From Melastoma dodecandrum (taxonomy: Eukaryota; Streptophyta; Magnoliopsida; Myrtales; Melastomataceae), in NCBI GenBank assembly GCA_029817715.1, contig JARUPY010000605.1:868001-932000 (forward strand): 64,000 nt of DNA, given 5' to 3'. This document shows, piece by piece, positions 32,621 to 43,615 of this stretch (the first letter of the stretch is position 1; every line of letters begins with the position of its first letter). The position numbers were made by a program, and so were the translations under genes. The notes below the pieces were generated by a model. It was not told the DNA's origin and searched no databases. It was given only the letters and a program-made list of their open reading frames with translations.

Positions 32621-34918
32621 TGTCATAACCCAATTTTTTTCAAAATAACAAAATTCACTAAAAATAGAAAAATCAAACAAAATCAAATCAAATCAAACAA
32701 AATCAAAGAAAATAAAATCAAATAAAGTCAAATCAAATAAAATAAAATCAAATAAAAGTGGAAAAACTCTCAAGACACTCAGAGGAGAGACGGTAAAAAA
32801 ATCTGAAGGATCTCTCAGATCCTACTCCTTCCTCGGAGTCACACCTTCAGACAATAAGAGATCCTCCTAGAGAGGTTTCTCGACCCTCTAGAGAAAATCG
32901 GAGGCCAATTCCTCCAGATACACACACTCAGATGCACAGACACGCATTGAGAGAAGAGACAAAAAATACAAGCACCAAGAGAAGAAACGGGGAAAAAGAA
33001 AGGCTTCGTCATCAAAGACGCGATCTCCCGACTTGTCTCCCCTAGAACGCAGATGCTCGACGACTCCGTCCGCGACTTGTGCTACTTGAAAATCCGATGA
33101 CTAAGAGATGCCCGGGAGCACAGTAATGAGGAGGAGCTTAAATCTAGGAATGGAGAACAATCCACGAGGACGTGAATCCATTCGCAATCTCAGCAGAGGC
33201 AGTAACAAGAGATGAATGATTATTAAGCTTCCTCCGATGGCAACCCATATTAACTCTGTCGCTGATGTCAAGCATGCTGCTTTCTGGAGTCAGCACATGG
33301 GCTGTAGTAACAATGCTGATGTTATTCCCATGAGCAGCGAGTTCTGCCCAGCAAGATGCATCCCATCTATCACCACGCCATGGTGTTACGTGGCCTGTCT
33401 TCAATGGAAGTTTCTCATGTGGGATCAGCCACTAGAGGCCTTGCACCGTCTCGGAGAACTCGAGTGGTTGGTTCTTCGAGAGCCAGCTCGAGAGAATAAA
33501 TACCTGGAGGTTCACTGGCGGGTTCAGATAAATGCCACCCTCGGAAAAAACCGGTAGCACATGCTGCAAGATTCAATGCAGAGAAGGACAAGAGAGCTAC
33601 AGTCAACGATGTCGTAATCACTCCAACTATCATGAAGGATCGTAAAGCAAGCGGTGCTGCCGGAGCATAGTTTGAAAGGAAGATTAATGTCAACAGCATA
33701 GATTTTACTTCGTAAATGATCGAACACAACCAATGTTACGCACAATGCATCAGCTCCAGCCCGTTCGACGCCAAATTCGAGTTTCCTGAGATATCAGTAA
33801 CTTGTGCTTCTGGGACGGAGACAGATACCATTTTACATGACTCCTTAGCCAAGATAGTCATTGAATAAATCTCTCTCGAGTTCCTGGAACCTGCAGCGAA
33901 CATGAGCATAGAATCCGCTAAATGAGCCGCACCAGCATCCAACATCGGTGATTCCGACCGGAGCAACAGAACCCGATGTCGTACTGGCGATCGTTTTCTC
34001 GCCTCTTGTATCACAGCCTCCCAAGATGTCCATGTCACCTCTTAGTCGGCGGCCCGACAACAACCCATCTACGGCTTCCTGTTCTCCCTCGCCGCCAAAG
34101 TCATCTGGACCCAGTCGATTTGCCATCTCTCCAGCGCTAGCACCGCCAACCATGCCAGGTTAATGGAGATCCCATGCCGAAGAGGTTCGCTGTCAAATGA
34201 CGGGAGCGGAGAGCTCCGTCCCGACATTTGGCAGGTATTGCAGGGGCATGCCTTGCAGACAACCGAGGCACGTACCCTATTCAACACGTTCAAGATAACG
34301 AAGTTTTCGGGGGATTATTTTGGATTCTCGAAGATCAAGACCCTTTGAAGACGGACCCTTTGAATACGGCTTCGCACGCACCAACATTACGGCATCAACG
34401 GCTCGCCAGGTTCGCCGTAAACCTATTCTAAAACGGCACCGTGAGGTACAAACGCTAATGGGAGCATTCTACAAAGAGCGAGAAATAGTACAAACACCCG
34501 GTTCTCCCTTGAATTTATTAGAAACTGTTAAGAGCATTAATAAAATCTATGTTGCTTGCATTTTTTCCCATAAAATCAATTTTTAAGAGGAAATACTTTC
34601 ATAAAAATGACCCGCATAGACATTATAAGAATTATAGAGCTCGAGATCATTTTTTCTAGAAGTCAAACGATTTCTTTTTCTAAAACCGAGCTCAAATAAA
34701 TTCGGACATCGGACACACGATAACAGCCTCCTTTGCTTTGTGATGCGTGCGATTTAGTAATCCCTAATTCCCGAACCATAACGAATCTCTATAGTTTTTC
34801 TAACTTAAACTTAAAATAAGTTAGTGGCGACTCCTTCACATTTTCAAAATCCGAAGCCTTATCGTCAAGGGAGGATATCCATTTTAAATGGAGCCGAAAA
34901 CGGAATCCACCCGCGACA
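32621..34918 (+). mobile_element. 3' LTR of the Ogre-like element
   Basis: Intact LTR of 2298 bp from TGTCATAACC to CCCGCGACA. It preserves the empty site of the LTR-B insertion. Close to its end it carries GTTAGTGGCGACTCC (about 34820-34834), echoing the primer-binding site. Confidence 0.92.
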
Positions 34919-34923
34919 AAAGC

Positions 34924-35051
34924 TAAAACAACGAAGTAAACTGTTCGAAAAAAGCTTGAAAGTTTATATTTGATTGCTTCACTTGTAATCTTTCCGTATG
35001 GTGTCAAATAAGTAGAATTAGACAAAACATACTATGAATAGATAATAAATA
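34924..35051 (-). mobile_element. LTR-C middle segment between two insertions
   Basis: 128 bp between the right target repeat of the Ogre-like element and the MULE. By position it is a slice of the older LTR-C. It has no coding content. The last nine bases (TAATAAATA) are the left MULE target duplication. Confidence 0.6.
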
Positions 35052-35222
35052 GGCCTAATTAGCAAATATATCATGTACTATACTCCAATTTTTCGATCTA
35101 TCCCGTCGTCTGAAACGTATCGTACAGTAACCCCATGTAAGGCCGTTACTTCAAATGTATCATCTGTTATGCATGCTCTTAACGGCGTCCGACGTGTCGC
35201 ACACGTGGCCTGACGCCATTAA
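35052..35222 (+). repeat. Left terminal inverted repeat of the MULE
   Basis: It matches the complement of 39593-39764 with few differences; landmarks are TCTATCCCGTCGTCTGAAAC, TAACCCCATGTAAGGCC and GGCGTCCGACGTGTCGCACA. TIRs are the transposase-binding ends and in Mutator elements also hold the promoters. Confidence 0.93.
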
Positions 35223-35581
35223 TTATACTAGTTTAGATCGAAAACCCCATTTTACCCTCACCCTTTTCTGACCCCTCTTACGTTCAATCGAGCCTATATG
35301 CCCTAATTTCACCCCAATCCCTTTCAACCATCTCCTGCCCTGAATCTTAATTCCTCCGTCCACCCCTTTCCCCCTCTCCCCGTCGACTAATCCTTCTATA
35401 ATCGGCACCCCGGACTCCCCAAGAAGCGTAATCACAGTTGCTGTCCCTTGCTCCCCCAGAAGCGTAATCCCAGTAAGTGTCCCCGACTCCCCCATCACAG
35501 ACGAGTGTCCCCGGTTCCACCTTTCAATTTTTTGCATTTTTGTTCTTCCAGAAGCTGTACGTTCCAGAAGGTTCCCAATTT

Positions 35582-35997
35582 ATGGACGTGCAGCGTGGTC
35601 GGGCAATGGGTTTCAGCAATAGCAGTACGTCAAGAAGCTCTTCCAGTGGCCGAACTGTATTTTGTTATTGCGAAATTCAATGTAATGTTAAAACAACTAC
35701 AAATGCAAAAAATTTTGGTCGAAGATATTATAGATGTCCCGTTACAAGGATTCAGATGGTGGATGTGGATTTTTTGAATGGATTGACCTCAAAGTTAGTG
35801 GTGGAGTTGTTTCGGAGCCTGCAAAGATCCCTCAAGTTGCTGCTGTTGAAGCTAAATTGTGGAATACAGAGGTTGATTTGATCAAAGCGAAAGCCGAAAT
35901 AGAGATGCTGAAGGCTGGAGAAAATAGATATATGTTGTTATGTTGTGTTTTGTTTGCTTTAGTATGTATTTTATCCTACGTAGTTGTTGTTAAGTGA
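35582..35997 (+). pseudogene. MULE accessory gene: GRF zinc-finger protein with C-terminal membrane helix, one frameshift
   Basis: The product would start MDVQRGRAMGFSNSSTSRSS, followed by a GRF-type zinc finger (FCYCEIQCN, GRRYYRCP, then RYKDSDGGCGFFEWID), a short coiled stretch (EAKLWNTEVDLIKAKAEIEM) and a C-terminal hydrophobic helix (YMLLCCVLFALVCILSYVVV), ending at TGA 35995-35997. A one-base loss near 35738-35740, in the TGTCCC before GTTACAAG, splits the finger between two frames. It converges on the transposase gene, the same arrangement as mudrA and mudrB in maize MuDR, although it is not similar to MURB. GRF fingers bind nucleic acid; a role in transposition is inference. Confidence 0.8.
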
Positions 35998-36225
35998 GCA
36001 TAATATAATGTTATCTTGATATGCATCTGTATGAGTTATGAAAACTGTTAAGGAATGTTATCCAGGGATGTTATCCTGATATGCATCATTTAATAAGTTA
36101 CAACATTCCTACCTTAAAAAGTTACTACATTCCCAGTTAAAAACTTACAACATTCCCAGATTTGTTCAGAAGCGACACAGCAAAATTTCAACAGTTCCAC
36201 ATTTCTAGATTCCAAGTGTACAGGA

Positions 36226-39135
36226 TTAAAAAGTGAAATAACAGAAGCTTGTTCCATCAGTATGCGCATTTCCATAACTGAAGCTTAGACCTGCAACACC
36301 TGATTCTTGTGTGCCACTTATGCCCACGTTATAGCGGCTTTGGGGCTGGTCCATTACAGGGGGTTGAACCATCATAGGCCCCCTTCCCGTGGCCCTCCTT
36401 CCCGTGGCCATCCTTCCCGTGGCTCCCCTTCCGGTGCCTCCCCTTCGTGTGCCTCTCCTTCCGGCTCCTCGCCTTCCTGTTGCTCCCCTTGTTGTTGCTC
36501 CCCTGCCTCTTCCTCCTCTCCCGGTGGCTCCTCTCTCTGCAGCACCTGAATACATGCCCTGCAACTGAAGAAACATAACAGATCCCAGGAGTTACATACC
36601 AAACAACCAAACAAGGAATTACTAAAAACAACAACTTACAATTTGGGTTCCAGGATGAACAATTATAGTATTTTCATGTTGTACAGAGTCGCCGGGCTCT
36701 GTCGAAGATGTAGGTCCAGATTGGGCTTTGCAACTCCTCCTGTTATGTCCATATCCCTTACACTTGCTGCATTGCATCTCCAAACCCCTCCTTGGTAACT
36801 TGTGCAGGTTCTTTGGCTCTTCATCAACTCCCTTTCTTCTATTCTTCTTTGGTCTCCCTGACCTGATTTTGAATGGTGGAGGCTGAATGGGTTCCCCTTT
36901 AGCTTCAGGCCATGCCGTCTCCCCATCCAATGGTGTCAATGTGTACTTGTATGCTTTAAGATATGTATCTTTTTTATACCAGTGACTAACATAGGCCTCA
37001 ATGTCATGTTTCATGAAATTTATGGAGGCCACTCCATGATAACAAGGAATCCCAGTCAACTCTCACTCCCTACATGTACAACTAGACCTAAGCAAGTTCA
37101 CGACATACTTCTCACTTATATGCACAACCTCAAACAATTGGCCTAAGCAAGGTTTCGGTACCCATTTTCCAGCCTCTACCTTCAGTTTCTTAATCTTGGC
37201 TCTAATGTTAGGGCATACAATGTCAGACTCTCATCAAACAGCATACTCTTATGGTACATCCTTTGCATAAGAGTAGATTTAATATCATCTAATATTTCTA
37301 CAATTGGCCGAGTCCTAGGCAATGCAATGTAGCTATTAAACGTCTTACAAATGTTATTATCTGTGGCATCACACTTAACAGTTGGGTTAAAGAAGACCTG
37401 CAATAAATATAACTGACCTTCAATCTTAATCACTCACTATCAGGCCCCAAATGGTTTAGGGTAGACTTCATACCTTGCAAAAGTGTTCCGGACCCTGCTT
37501 CAGAAAGTCTTCTGCTGCTTCTTCTGATAGCAGTCTCATGTTGTTCAGGTTTTGCTTGTAGGCTGCTTCGTGCGTGCTCTTCACGGTTTCCCAAAAGCAC
37601 TTCTTCAGTAATTGTCCATGATGTGTGCTTTTCCAGTTCGCATAAATATGTCGAGCACAGTTACGGTGCTCAGCCAATGGTGCTAATTCAGCCACATCAT
37701 GAATCAAACCCTACAACGAAGAAGATAGGTTACATAATTGAAAACCTCGCTGAATTACATAATTGAAGTTAACGAAATGACATTACCTTCTGTTTTTCAC
37801 TGATGAAGGTCCGGCCATTGCCATCATTTACACCCAAATTAGCAAATAGAACACTTAAGAACCACATCCAAGACAACGTGTTCTCCCCTTCAACGACTGC
37901 CCAGGCTATCGGAAACATGTGATTGTTTCCATCCCGACCAACCGCAGACAATAGAATTCCTCCAGCAGCATGCTTCAGGAAAGTACCATCAAATCCAATA
38001 ATGTTCCTACAACCCTGTCTAAACCCCTTACGCAATTCATTAAACCCGACATACAACCGTTTGAAAGTGTTAAACAGTCCTAAACTTGGAGTAAACTCAA
38101 GCTCCAGCTTAAATGTGATTTCCGGGCACATCTTACTCAGGAAAGCAATGTAACTCCTAATTTTCTTGTAATGCTCCTCAATTGAACCATTCAACAATTC
38201 CTGAGCATGCCACTTAACACGGTACACTTGGAGTTTGTTAACCTGAAGGGAATACTTTTCCATCAAATCGACCATAATATCTCTCGCTGTCATTGAGTCA
38301 AGAGGTCGATTGTTCTTGATGAACTCACGCGCCAGCCATGAAAACTAGCTTGACGATTTGTCAACGATCTTGTACATTTATGTTCCGTGTTACACGACTT
38401 CACAACAACGGTACTTTCCCGTTGCAACCACCCAGCATACACTCGCCAAGGACAACCCTTGCCACACGCGACCTCTATTCTTTTATTATCACTTCTAACC
38501 CAATGAACATCTACACCATTACAAATGGCATAATCCTGAATTGCATGCATAAATTGTTCTAAGTCGTAAAAACTCAAACCAATATCAGACACTAAGCTCA
38601 TATGATCACATTCGGGATCATACATTCTTGACTTAATCCCACTAGCTACAATCTGTCCCTGACCCTTACTATCTCCATCCCCCACATCATCCTCAGACCC
38701 AACATAGTCTGAACTAACCTCACTATCTAAATCCATCTCCTTTTCCAACCGATCAGGCCCCAAATTTTCAACAGACTCATCATCTACCTCCAATTGTTGT
38801 TCCTCCTCCTCCGGATCACTCATGTTTCTCTCATCACCCTCAATGTATATGTGAATATACTTAGCTTCAAGCAATAAAAAAACCATCTCACTAACCTGGC
38901 TATCAGTCAAGATTTCTATCAACCCTTTAGCTAAGCTTTTCCGAGGCTTAGCGAACCACATCCTACTTGGTTCATATCCAGCCCTTCTAGCCAAGTTCAT
39001 AATGGTAAAATATCCTATCTTGTCAACATCTACGTCTTCGAACTTAGTTAATTTTCCCCCACAGTACCTCACTCGATGGCTTAAACTAAGTGTACCACCT
39101 ACGTGAAAAATCAAATCACCCCTTTGCACATCCAT
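36226..39135 (-). pseudogene. MURA-type MULE transposase gene, frameshifted
   Basis: It starts at 39135 (MDVQRGDLIFHVGG). Regions in order: N-terminal PB1-like region, acidic linker, the DNA-binding plant-mobile segment (NKRIEVACGKGCPWRVYAGW), the DDE core (NIIGFDGTFLKHAAGGILLS, AVVEGENTLSWMWFL), SWIM finger (CTCRE, then ELTGIPCYHGVAS), CCHC knuckle (CSKCKGYGHNRRSC) and an Arg/Gly-rich tail. Introns with GT-AG ends fit at about 37708-37769, 37391-37470 and 36555-36635. Damage: frameshift near 38340, frameshift near 37230, and TGA at 37063-37065 replacing a SWIM tryptophan. The second catalytic motif reads FISEKQKGL where the family has SDKQKGL, a D-to-E change. Confidence 0.88.
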
Positions 39136-39592
39136 CTCAGCCTAATGGATCAACAATACCAAGTCAGACTAACTTACCAAGTCATACAAACCTACATTAG
39201 GAAACGTAGAGGAAAAGGGAGAAAAAACTTACCAGTGGTGAAGATTGCGAAATTAGGGCGGAATCGGCTCAGGGGTGAAATCAGTGGGTGAAACTAGGGC
39301 GGATTCGGCGTGAAGGGGTGAAGGGGTCAGTCGGAATTGGGTGGGTGAAGACGTGAAGGGGTCAGACGAAATCGGGTGAAATCAATGGGTGAAGGGGTGA
39401 ATGGGTCAGACGGAATCGTGCGGGTGAAGGGGTGAAGGGGTCGGATGGAATCGGCTGGGTGAAGGTGTGAAGGGGTGAAGGGGTGGGACGGAATCGGGTG
39501 AAATTGCTGGGTGAAGGCGTCAAGGGGTTAGATGAAATCGGGTGAAGGAAGACACGTGTATAAGCTGGGTTAATTCCATCTAAACGGGTATA

Positions 39593-39764
39593 ATTAACGG
39601 CGTCAGCCCACGTGTGCGACACGTCGGACGCCGTTAAGAGCAGACCTAACGGATGATACATTTGAAGTAATGGCCTTACATGGGGTTACTGTACAATACG
39701 TTTCAGACGACGGGATAGATCGGAAAAATTGGGTATAGTACATAATATATTTGCTAATTAGGCC
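39593..39764 (-). repeat. Right terminal inverted repeat of the MULE
   Basis: Complement of the left TIR, ending GCTAATTAGGCC followed by TAATAAATA. The MURA start codon lies about 460 bp inward. The segment 39290-39560 between them contains imperfect short repeats of GGTGAAGGGGT. Confidence 0.93.
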
Positions 39765-39773
39765 TAATAAATA

Positions 39774-41873
39774 TGGTGAAAGACTATACGAATGAAATTT
39801 TGAAAGTATGAATAAATCACCTGACTAATCTTAAATTTTTTATATGAGAACGAGGAATTCTCTTTTAGCCAAGTTAACAATTAAAATTTTTTATAAAGTA
39901 ATAATAATAATCAAAACAAAGCAAAACACAAGAAAGAAAGAAAATAAAATAAACAGACCCACAACAATCGTAAGAAAGCAAATAGGGAAGGAAAAGTCAA
40001 AATAGAAAAATTCTTTACCTCTTAGACTGGGGCCAGGTGGGGGTTTCAAGATCGAGGGCCGAGGCTTCCATCGAGAGCTTGGAGTCAGGGACGAGACGGA
40101 CGGAGAGCTAGAGACGGCCGGTGCTGGGACTCGTCCGTATGAGGGAGGCTGGCCCTCAGGAGTTCCACGGGCATCTCTCGGGTGATTGCCCTCCAGGTTT
40201 CCAATCCGATGGTTTCTGGGCTTAACTGGTTCTGCGACATCAGAGACTGGACGATGGTCCCGTACTTGGTGAGGCAGTATTTCGCGAGCAGCGAGAAGAA
40301 CACGTTGAAAGAAGCCTGCCACAGCCTACGGTTTGGCAACATACAGTTGCTCTGGGTGTGCTGGGTAGTGGTTCACGCGGAAGAATGAGTCGCTCTGCTT
40401 GTCCCTCAGCATGGAGCTAATCCTGTCCTTGCAATAATTATTTTCCTTGGCGGTCGAGAGCGTCGAGGCAGGGATCGGGGCCAAGTCGATGGCGGCTGCT
40501 GGGAATGCCGAGCGCGGGTTGCCCAAATCCGAGGAGAACAGAGGCGTGGCGGCCTTCCTTGAGCTGCTTGCCGGCGAAGGTGGGTCGCCGCTGGTCCGAT
40601 GGAGATGCGAGGTGTGAGTCCCCGATGCTAGGTCCATGGGTGTCGAGATGGACTCGTTGGAATAAGGACAGGTCGGAGGCAAATCCGGGACTTGTGTTGG
40701 GATGAACTGAGGATGTCCTGGAAGCTTGTCCAGCGGTCGGAGGCTTTATTGTCGTTGAGGAACCACCAATGCGGGAATCGGGGATATCGTTGATGACGAC
40801 GATTGTTGGCTGCCATGGTTCATCCAAGGGCGTTGAGTGCTGATTCAGAGCTGGTGTTGCGGAAGCCGCCATGACTGGGGAAAGGAAAACGAGACATCGG
40901 AAGCTGTTCGATGATTGCAGGGTCCCATCTGTCGACACCATGGGTGAGGCACTCCCACTCCTGGACCGACTCAAGGGGGTCGGTTGTAGACGTCGATCAC
41001 TGGTATCATAACAATGACCTTTACAAGTGACTTTCCTCATCTGGCTGAACCGTGGCTCATGAGCCAAACCCAGTGCAATTGGGAAACTCTCCACTGGCTT
41101 GTCCCTAGTGAAGTCCACGTGCTTCATCAGCCCCAAGTCAAGCCACCCCCTGGAGACTTCTCCAAGATCACTTTGATGTACAACTTGAAGGTGATTGAAA
41201 TTGAGCTTGGCCAATCTGAACAAATGCAGGTTCGCTCCTCTCCGTTCGTAAGACTCGGGGTGCCACTTGACATCGTATTCTCCAGTGCAAAGGTGGCTCT
41301 GATCAGTCCTCTTTGCTACTGTCAGTTCCCGTTGAAGTAGTGGCAGCAGAATTTCTGGCTTTAACGAACGCATCCTAATTTCCTTCCTGGATCTGCTGAT
41401 AAACGGCCATGACTTCGGATATTTAAATTTCGGATGGGTCAAACGAAGTCTAAAAGTGCGTTTGCTTGTTGATGGTCATGTAAACTAAAACAAAAAGAAT
41501 CAAAGCAGGCAAATTCACCAAATCAATCTACAACAAAAGAAAGAGGTTACCGGGTATTGAAAACGTCTTGATGGAGGAGTTATCTGACGTCGCCGATGAA
41601 TAATACGAAGTTACTTTGACGACGAAGCCTTTCTTTTTCTTTCTCTTCTCTCCGTACTTGTTTTCTCCGTCTCCCTCGTGTGCTTCCTCGAGTCAAGCTA
41701 TCTATAGGGAGTAATTGGATTTTCTTATGATTTTGTGGGATTTTAGTGATATTTGATGATTTTCTATGATTTTTATTGATTTTCGAAATATTTACAAATT
41801 TTGTAGTGTTTTATGAAGATTTTCAATTTTTTATTGTTTTTGTGATTTTTGTAGAAAAAATTGGGTTATGACA
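39774..41873 (-). mobile_element. LTR-C, 5' segment
   Basis: Read on the minus strand it starts TGTCATAACCCAATTTTTT at 41873 and shares with LTR-A the AT-rich start and the phrase AAAGAAAGGCTTCGTC (near 41625). It is diverged from LTR-A, consistent with greater age. A 334-codon open frame (40438-41442, minus) has no domain I recognise. Confidence 0.75.
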
Positions 41874-42263
41874 CCACACCACCAAACTCACTCTTCTAAG
41901 GGGTTGTTCAAAACCGCAAAATGAAAATTTACCCATGTTCTTATCAAGAACATAAAGGTCAACTGTTAACCATCTATCGGAGTTCCCCCCTCCCCATCGA
42001 TGTTCGGATTTTTTTAATTGGCAGCTACATCTTAATGTGGTAAGGAGTGCTTTCAGGAGATGCAAGAACAAAGAGAGCACTAACCTGGTGAATAAGGAGA
42101 AATAAAGAGGGGTTGGCATGAAGCTCTCTTACATTTGTAATTTTTGTTCTTATTTTTAACATAAGAGAAGTTGCATGCTTTACTAATGTATATCATAACA
42201 TCATCATGTTGAAGCAGCAAAACAAACAAAAATCCAGAAACATTCAACATGTAAGTTGGATTC
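41874..42263 (+). repeat. RLP 3' flank, continuing spacer copy 2
   Basis: It matches 6525-6930, the downstream flank of RLP relic 1 (CTCTTCTAAGGGGTTGTTCA, CATCTTTATGTGGTAAGGAG-like). With 19019-20118 it makes a complete spacer once the transposon stack is ignored. Confidence 0.85.
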
Positions 42264-43615
42264 TCACAGTTTACCTTCGACCATTCCTCCGTTGGTCACC
42301 CTTCTTCCTCTTGGACATTTTCCTATAATTAGCTTCCAGTCTGATGACCACTCGGAGTAGTCAGAGAGGCCTTCCCAATTCCAGCACCATATATCCCAAC
42401 GATATTCCCATCCCCATCGCGCTCCCGAAACCCAACACCACGTACTTCCCACTCCAGCCACCCTCCGCCCTCCTCTCCACCGTCCTTTCCTTTTGACGGT
42501 GGTTGTACTCCCTGACCGTACGATCTCGTGAGCGGAATACCAGAGTCCGGGATTTCCTTTGAATGAACTATTTGAGAAGGTGTTGAAGTGTCTTCCCAGT
42601 GGTATAGGCCCCGTGAGGTTGTTACTTGAGAGGTCCAAAAATCCAAGGGATGTGAGCTTCACTAATTCTTTTGGAATTTCTCCAATGAGATGATTAGAAG
42701 AGAGGTCCAGTGATTCCAGATTTGTCAAGTTTCCGACGGATGGAGGGATCGACCCCGTGAAGAGGTTGCGAGACAAATTCAGACCTTTGAGCGATTTAAG
42801 TAATCCAATATTTTTAGGAATCTCTCCATGAAGTGATTACTCGATAAGTCGAGCATCGCAAAATGGACATTGATCTTCACAATTTCCATCTCGATCCCTT
42901 TCAAGTAGATCATCACCGAGTAATATTCCCGAACATAATTACTTGACTGTAGATATTATTTGCCAAAATCGTAATTACTGTCTCTCGTCATGCCGAATAT
43001 TTCGATGATGAATTCATCTTGGAGATTTCCATCGAAACTATTGTGGGAGAGGTCCATGATGCTTGCCATGGGGAAAGGATGAGTTTTCTTGGAAATAATA
43101 ACACGACCATGGAAATGGTTGGATCTTAAACTGAGCACCTTCAACGAAAGATCCCCTAACCAATTGGGGAATGAATCCTCTATTTTATTGTTGCCAACAT
43201 CCAAAACTTCCAATTGTTTACAATGAGATAGAGATCTCGGGAACGGTCCCTCGAATTGATTTCTGCTGAGATCAAGTGACTTCAACATACTTTCTTCATG
43301 AAAAATATATGGAATCTTACCATGAAACTCGTTTGCACGAAGGTTCAAGTATAAAAGATCCCTAGTGACGTTTTTCAAGCAGTCAGGCAGGACCCCAGTG
43401 AGACTATTATTGGACAAGTCTAGCAACTGAAGATCGGTGGCATTGCACAGTAGTGAAGAGAGGCTCCCAGAAAAATGGTTATTGGAAACTGAATAATAAT
43501 TGATAGTCTTGGCGGTTGGAACTGGAAGAGGGCCTTCGAATTTATTGTCTGACAAAATAATATAATAAATGGATGACGTGGATAACCAAGTGGGAGGAGC
43601 ACCGCTGATGTTGTT
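42264..43615 (-). pseudogene. RLP relic 4, 3' half, cut by a segmental duplication
   Basis: It starts abruptly at 43615 (NNISGAPPTWL), where the duplicated segment 43617-48316 begins, so the signal peptide and first LRRs are gone. It then has LRRs (LDLSNNSLTGVLPDCL, LDVGNNKIEDSFPNWL), the island region, the cap (FKGNPGL) and tail. Damage: a TAA near 42957 (FGK stop YLQS), a one-base loss near 42835, and further frameshifts after the cap near 42535 and 42450. It is the same subfamily as relics 1-3. Confidence 0.88.

Larger units (their letters stand above)
20792..34918 (+). mobile_element. Non-autonomous Tat/Ogre-like LTR retrotransposon with complete ends, TSD AAAGC
   Basis: A 14.1-kb element flanked by AAAGC at 20787-20791 and 34919-34923. 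Both LTRs run from TGTCATAACCCAATTTTTT to CCCGCGACA. Net of a later insertion, the 5' LTR is 2295 bp and the 3' LTR 2298 bp, and they are almost identical over long stretches, so the insertion is young. A primer-binding site follows the 5' LTR and a purine tract precedes the 3' LTR. The 5.8-kb interior shows no gag, protease, reverse transcriptase or integrase, so the element needs proteins from a relative. A large minisatellite occupies the 3' untranslated region, as described for Tat/Ogre-type elements. Confidence 0.88.
35052..39764. mobile_element. MULE (Mutator-like) DNA transposon, TSD TAATAAATA
   Basis: A 4713-bp element with inverted termini GGCCTAATTAGCAAATATAT and its complement, and a perfect 9-bp target duplication TAATAAATA at 35043-35051 and 39765-39773, the Mutator hallmark. 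Terminal inverted repeats are about 170 bp. It carries two converging genes: a MURA transposase on the minus strand and a small GRF zinc-finger gene on the plus strand. Both have disabling changes, so the copy is probably immobile by itself, but intact TIRs could still be moved in trans. Confidence 0.95.
20119..41873 (-). mobile_element. Nested transposon stack; outer layer is an old minus-strand LTR (LTR-C)
   Basis: The outer termini are TGTCGCGGG at 20119 and GGGTTATGACA ending at 41873, the inverted ends of an LTR-A-like LTR read on the minus strand (TGTCATAACCC to CCCGCGACA). The flanks CCTCA (20114-20118) and CCACA (41874-41878) form a 4-of-5 target duplication, and uninterrupted paralogous spacers read CCACA at this spot. 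LTR-C survives as three pieces: 20119-20791, 34924-35051 and 39774-41873, together about 2.9 kb. Between them lie an Ogre-like element (20792-34918) and a MULE (35052-39764). No internal domain of LTR-C is left, so it was probably a solo LTR. Confidence 0.85.

Noticed and set aside
36226..36634. Arg/Gly-rich and Glu-rich repeat proteins on both strands
   Set aside because: The plus-strand frame is the complement of the MURA C-terminal RG-rich exon, which fits the transposase gene model.
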